DNA from: Rhynochetos jubatus
Taxonomy: Eukaryota > Chordata > Aves > Eurypygiformes > Rhynochetidae
NCBI GenBank assembly: GCA_027574665.1
Contig: CM050648.1
Location: forward strand, 38,534,700-38,598,699
DNA: 64,000 nt
Direction: 5' to 3'
Shown here: piece by piece, positions 60,546 through 64,000 of the stretch
Layout: each line of letters opens with the position of its first letter
How positions within the stretch are numbered: position 1 is the stretch's first letter
Translations under genes and position numbers: made by a program
The notes under the pieces: generated by a model
Databases searched by the model: none
What the model was told of the DNA's origin: nothing
Seen by the model: the letters and a program-made list of their open reading frames with translations, nothing else

Positions 60546-63500
60546 CCTGCGTTTGAATCACCATGCAGACAGAAAACCATATATCTGAGCACTGATGTGT
60601 GCTTAATCATAGACATACAGGAACTGTGGTTCTTTGTGTCGCCTGCAGTTAGTAGACCATAAACCTTGCTAAATGTTCTTCCGTCAGTCCACAAAACCTA
60701 TAAGCAAATTGCATTTTCCTTATCTCTCTGCATTAAATAAAAAAAAAAAAAAAAAATAGAAAACTTTTTAAGACCCTTGATTTAGAGAATTTGGTAATGT
60801 TAACAAAGCCATAACATACCCCGATTTTCTGTTCCTGTAAGCTTACGATATTATTCACATATTGAAATCTATCTTATGCAAGATTTGCATAACAGCTGAA
60901 GAAACACTTCAAAAAAAGAACAAGGGTTATTTGTGTAGCAGTGCATTTAGGATTTTTAAATATTTTTAAGAAAATAAATGCTGATTCATTGAAACCAACC
61001 AGTGAAACAGTACTTTTTGATAAATTACCCAACACAAAAATACCTTGAATAAATTGATTAAAACACTTGTTGTGAACGTTTTCTTTTATCTGAAAATATT
61101 TCTTTTATTTCTCTGTTTCTCCTTGTTTCTCTTTAATTCTCCCTGTTTCTGTCTCTTCTGTTTTCTTTCCTGCTCTTGCTCTCATTCTTTCTGTTTCTCT
61201 CTTTCTCATTCCCTCTTTCAAAACAAACCTTCTATTTTACAATTGTCATAGATTTAGGCCTAAATACATGTGAAATATTTTGCTTGATCTACGCTGAGAT
61301 CTGTTCTATTTTTTTCTTCCAACTTGTTGAGATTGCAACATGTTGGAAAAAAGAATCAGAATAATCTTCCTAGTAAATGAATTTGGTTATTCCCTTTTAA
61401 AATCATTTTCCCCTCCACCATCTTATGTGAAGGCTCTTTATGAATTTCCTTCCCTTTATGCTTAGATTAGGATGTGGGGTTTTTCCAATACAACATTAGT
61501 GCTAGCATCCTGGAGTACAATTGTTTCTTCTTGAATATTTGCCAAGAGACATCATACCTCCTCTCTGACTTCATTTTGCTGAGCTGACAACTCAAGGTCT
61601 TGCGATCACCTCTCGGACTGGAGGTTCTTCATCCTCTTTGCTGTCTTGGCAGTCCTTTGCCTGACCATGAATGATCAGACTGTACTTAATATTCCCAATG
61701 AAGCCTTGCCTGCAGCTAGGGTTACAACACAAAATAATTTCCTGTAGTAGCATCCCACCAGCCTTTTTTTTCCCAGATGTACATTACACACCTGGTATAC
61801 AAATATCATGCAATCAAACTATACCCCAAGTCTTTTCTCCCACTGCCTCCAGTCATTTGTAGCCCTAACATGTTACAACATGAAATAGTTTCATTAATTC
61901 CAGAGTGGGCTCTTCAGCGTTCTCAAGAGACATTTCATTCTGTTTCTATTATTCTCAGTCCTTAAAGTAATTTTTCTTTCTTATATAATGTTCCCAAAGT
62001 CCTACATTTTTCATGGATCACGAAAAGCGTTTCTGGGCCATCTCTGCTATTACTATGTGTTTCTTCTCTTCATGCAGAATTAATGGTCTATTTTGTGCCT
62101 ATATTGTATTAGGAAGCCGCTGGATGCATATAATTGATTGCACTAAGCGTATAGTGTGAACACTGGCCTTGGTCATAGCCCTTACTCATGTGAGTAGTTT
62201 GACACGTATGAACCTTCAGCTCAAGTAGATTGAAGTGTCTGCCCTATCCCAGGAGACTCTGAGCACATGTAGGCTTTACCCCTGTAGAGAGCTGCGGGAC
62301 CTGAGCACAGCTGGGGACTGCGGTATGTGCTGCAGCGCCATCTTAAATCAAAACTTCATGAACAGAAGGATGTAGATCCCTTCCAAACATGTATTTCGTC
62401 CTACATACTTTGAATCTTCATCCTTGCTCTTGGTCTTAAGAGTGCAACATCTTGTTAAAAAGTCAAGCTTACTGAAATCAAGCTTATGAACATATAAGTG
62501 AAGAAGATCTATCTGAGCAGGCATCTACATTGTTTTGATCTTATATTGACTGTGATAAAATTAACACTTCCTTCTTCTTAACTGACAGGTTAAAAAGTCA
62601 CGATTTCTAAATATTTCTTAAATACTTGTGACCAGAAACTTATATCTGCTTACATCCGCTTGACTAAGGCAGTGAATCTGACATTTTAACTGTTCGAAAC
62701 TGAGCAAAAGAAATGCAAAGAGGCAAGACCCCCTGAGTTTTTCTGTTTTCTTCTGGGGTTTTGACACTCTTTTGAAGGAAGTGATTTATTCTGATTGGCC
62801 TTTAGAATCCTGTACAGAAGAGAGATGAGGAACTATAAACCTTTAAAACAGGTCAACATCTTACTAATTATTTCTTTAATTAGTGACAGCCACATCATAC
62901 TTTTTTTTCGTTTTATTCAATTTAATAGGAGTCAGAGGTATCCCAATTTTGCTAATTTGAAAGAAGTTGTGCCCTTGATTTTTAATGGACTTCACTGAGT
63001 CAGTCAGATCACCTGGAATCGTACATGGTAAAAAATTTAAATGCTGTGCTTTTAGTTTTCCTGTCATGGCTGCTCTTTTAAGTTTATCCACAACTATTAG
63101 TAGACTGAACATATATGATATAAAGAAAGAACAAATAGCAAGAGGTTCTTAATGAGGTTTGAAAAACAACAGTGTGAAGGTTAGAGCTTTTTACAGCAAC
63201 CTGTACGCTCACTGAAAAATGTTCTCTCAGTTGATTGCCTCGTACTCTAGATGTATAAGAGTAAATCGAATCATAAAACTTTAGATAGTCCAAAAATACT
63301 TTAAATACCTCTAATAGATCTAGTTGGTGAGATCTGGATGGTGTGTGGAGGAAGTTTTATGTTCAGAAAAGATTGAACAGTTCTTTTACGCAGGTTGTAC
63401 AAAATGACGTATTACAGTGGTGTGTCATAACCCTCTGAAGTAGGAAAGACTTATGTATGTCAGGTTTTACCATGTTCCAAGCACTGTAAAGATGTCTTCA

Positions 63501-64000
63501 AAGAATTCTTTAATTCTCTGCTAGAATTGCTAAGAAAAAAATGCTATTTCCTTGCTTACTAACTCCTTTACCATCTGCATTCATTAAGATCAGTTTAAAT
63601 GTACACTAGTTGGCTGCTCTGAATAGAATATTTCATCTTGCATTTTGTTGTACAGAACACTTACACAAAACCTGTTAGTGAGGGAGTAAACAACCTTAGA
63701 TTACATTTTAAGTACTTTTGTACAAGGACTAAGTGTGCATTTAAGTTAGTATTATTTAAAATGCAACCTGTACTTCACCGCCTAATAAACAGAATTACTT
63801 CAGTAGAGCAAGTTCTAAACCAACGTTAGCATGAACAGTAAATGAAGTTAATTTGTTAGTTTCCTGGTACTAATCAAATTGTCTTTAAGTTGCATTTTCA
63901 AATATTTCAGAGTAACAGTGCGTTTCAAATTTTGTATTGATTCTGTTTTCTCACCGTGGGACTTCTGTAGTCAGATTTTTGAAAACTACTTCAGATACAC
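60546..64000. other. Single-copy AT-rich DNA
   Basis: No gene or transposon was recognised. An 18-A run lies at 60739-60756 and a pyrimidine-rich tract at 61099-61220. Open frames are short and Phe/Ser-rich where they cross the pyrimidine tract. Confidence 0.45.
61099..61220 (+). repeat. Pyrimidine-rich tract
   Basis: About 120 bases of T and C with only scattered purines, built of TTTCT, TCTC and CTGTTTCT words. It is low-complexity sequence; the minus strand is correspondingly purine-rich. Confidence 0.8.

Noticed and set aside
1..64000. Bacterial operons, CRISPR arrays, riboswitches, tRNA or rRNA genes, endogenous viral coding genes
   Set aside because: None was seen; the spaced repeats are microsatellites or LTR and CR1 elements, and no internal retroviral or hepadnaviral coding motif was recognised.

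Overview
This is a vertebrate nuclear window, almost certainly from a bird. Five clear CR1 LINE copies and one short remnant are present, with typical avian 3' ends and recognisable reverse-transcriptase motifs. Two copies of a long-terminal-repeat family known from bird genomes are also present. Background is AT-rich and CpG-poor, open frames are short, and microsatellites and homopolymers are frequent. No bacterial, organellar, CRISPR, tRNA or rRNA features were seen. Most of the listed content is repeats set in apparently intronic or intergenic DNA.

Layout. 1-4246: single-copy DNA with a 111-base G/T-only tract. 4247-5250: minus-strand LTR copy. 5251-9859: single-copy. 9860-11003: plus-strand 3' part of a CR1. 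17128-17346: minus-strand CR1 3' end. 19559-19694: minus-strand candidate exon with an ATG and a signal-anchor-like peptide. 20965-22017: second LTR copy, plus strand, with an 11-unit 12-bp minisatellite inside it. 25292-25335 and 27017-27139: CR1 fragments. 28380-28800: small CpG-enriched patch. 30611-32750: long minus-strand CR1 covering ORF2 from endonuclease to 3' end, with an internal deletion. 34826-34905: weak plus-strand exon candidate. 49501-49930: dense CpG island with about 48 CpGs. 53834-54122: plus-strand CR1 3' end. 57034-57089: alternating purine-pyrimidine tract. 60454-60545: TATC tetranucleotide array.

How it may fit together. The CpG island has a consensus splice donor on the minus strand (junction 49486/49485). 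The best coding-exon candidate lies about 30 kb downstream on the same strand. It has an acceptor, an ATG with A at -3, a hydrophobic N-terminus and a strong donor. One reading is a minus-strand gene with a non-coding first exon in the island, a roughly 30-kb first intron and a second exon carrying the start codon, continuing past the left edge. The island also has a good plus-strand donor at 49930/49931, so it may be bidirectional. The gene was not identified. All exon calls rest on splice-site and frame reading alone, without alignment.
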